Shown here: positions 5,897-6,186 of the stretch, one piece after another
Layout: the number at the start of each line of letters is the position of its first letter
How positions within the stretch are numbered: position 1 is the first letter of the stretch
Translations under genes and position numbers: made by a program
Notes under the pieces: model-generated
What the model was told of the DNA's origin: nothing
The model's database searches: none
Seen by the model: only the letters and a program-made list of their open reading frames with translations
NCBI GenBank assembly: GCA_000467935.1
Contig: KI259764.1
Span: 1 to 6,186 of the forward strand
Reading direction: 5' to 3'
DNA length: 6,186 bases
Origin: Peptostreptococcaceae bacterium oral taxon 113 str. W5053
GTDB lineage: Bacteria > Bacillota > Clostridia > Tissierellales > Peptoniphilaceae

Positions 5897-6186
5897 CTAG
5901 ATTTCCCAATGATATGAGGTAAACACACTATCACAAAAAGTCACGTCTAAGTGCTGACTTTGAAATTGAATAGAGTAGCCTTTAATTTTGCAATGGTTGT
6001 GTAATGCAAACGTTAACAATCCTAAATATTGGGTGTTTATAAAAAACACTGGTTCTCTTCTATTGAAATTTTGACAAATAACATCAAATACTCTCTTAAT
6101 CACTTTGAGTTTGTTAGGTGATAATACATATTTGACAACATAATAAAAAAATAGAGAGCCATCCGGTAAAATAAGTTTAACGACAA
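5897..6186 (-). CDS. Unrecognised protein, C-terminal 95 residues, cut by the window edge
   Basis: The frame is open from the window edge down to a TAG at 5899-5897. The visible part begins VVKLILPDGSLFFYYVVKYV, continues through VIKRVFDVICQNFNRREPVF and FINTQYLGLLTFALHNHC, and ends FTSYHWEI. It is a mixed alpha/beta sequence with many aromatic residues, no membrane helix and no motif I can assign to a family. A GTG at 6103 could be read as a start, but the frame continues upstream with protein-like composition and no ribosome binding site precedes it, so a truncated view of a longer gene is preferred. It lies 50 bases upstream of the MFS remnant on the same strand with no terminator between, so the two were probably an operon. 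If the transporter was an exporter, this gene may belong to a resistance or small-molecule cluster, but that is only inference. Confidence 0.6.
   Translation of the reverse strand, partial: VVKLILPDGSLFFYYVVKYVLSPNKLKVIKRVFDVICQNFNRREPVFFINTQYLGLLTFALHNHCKIKGYSIQFQSQHLDVTFCDSVFTSYHWEI

Noticed and set aside
5897..6103. Short complete gene starting at GTG 6103
   Set aside because: The frame stays open upstream to the window edge with protein-like sequence, and no ribosome binding site precedes the GTG. It is better described as a gene cut by the window.

Overview
The window looks like chromosomal DNA of a low-GC anaerobic member of the Bacillota (Clostridia or Tissierellia type). The reasons are AT-rich intergenic DNA, strong AAGGAGG-type ribosome binding sites, a clean sigma-A promoter, and protein families common in that group. 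The genus cannot be fixed by eye. All genes outside the insertion-sequence remnant are read from the minus strand, so the layout below runs from high to low coordinates for transcription.

Left part (1-1066): a YcxB-like membrane protein gene (50-604) is interrupted by one in-frame ochre codon, after which the reading frame continues cleanly to its natural stop. It is preceded by about 460 bases without a gene. These hold a candidate promoter, a repeated AAATGTCAAG motif, an 11-base tandem duplication and a cluster of three palindromes. Centre-left (1067-1639): a complete 190-residue DUF1989 protein, a family linked to urea carboxylase and guanidine metabolism. No carboxylase or transporter partner lies beside it. 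It is separated from the next gene by a good Rho-independent terminator (1738-1775).

Centre (1783-3970): a compact two-gene operon with a sigma-A promoter, a BcerS-like GNAT-fold protein (374 aa), and, 8 bases after it, a membrane-anchored CE4 polysaccharide deacetylase (325 aa) whose motifs are all intact. This is the healthiest unit in the window and the only one with promoter, coupling and terminator all visible. The deacetylase probably acts on cell-wall or surface polysaccharide. The substrate of the GNAT protein is unknown.

Right part (4123-6186): a field of decaying DNA. A fossil IS3-family element (orfA fragment, internal deletion, orfB core with a lost catalytic Asp and two frameshifts) is followed by an MFS efflux-type transporter that has lost its middle third and carries a stop at the join. 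Beyond it is the C-terminal end of a gene I do not recognise, running off the window edge and probably co-transcribed with the transporter.

I see no CRISPR array, tRNA, rRNA, prophage or convincing new defence system. The points most worth following up are the broken YcxB gene, the orphan DUF1989 gene, the acetyltransferase/deacetylase pair, the MFS deletion join, and the unrecognised gene at the right edge.
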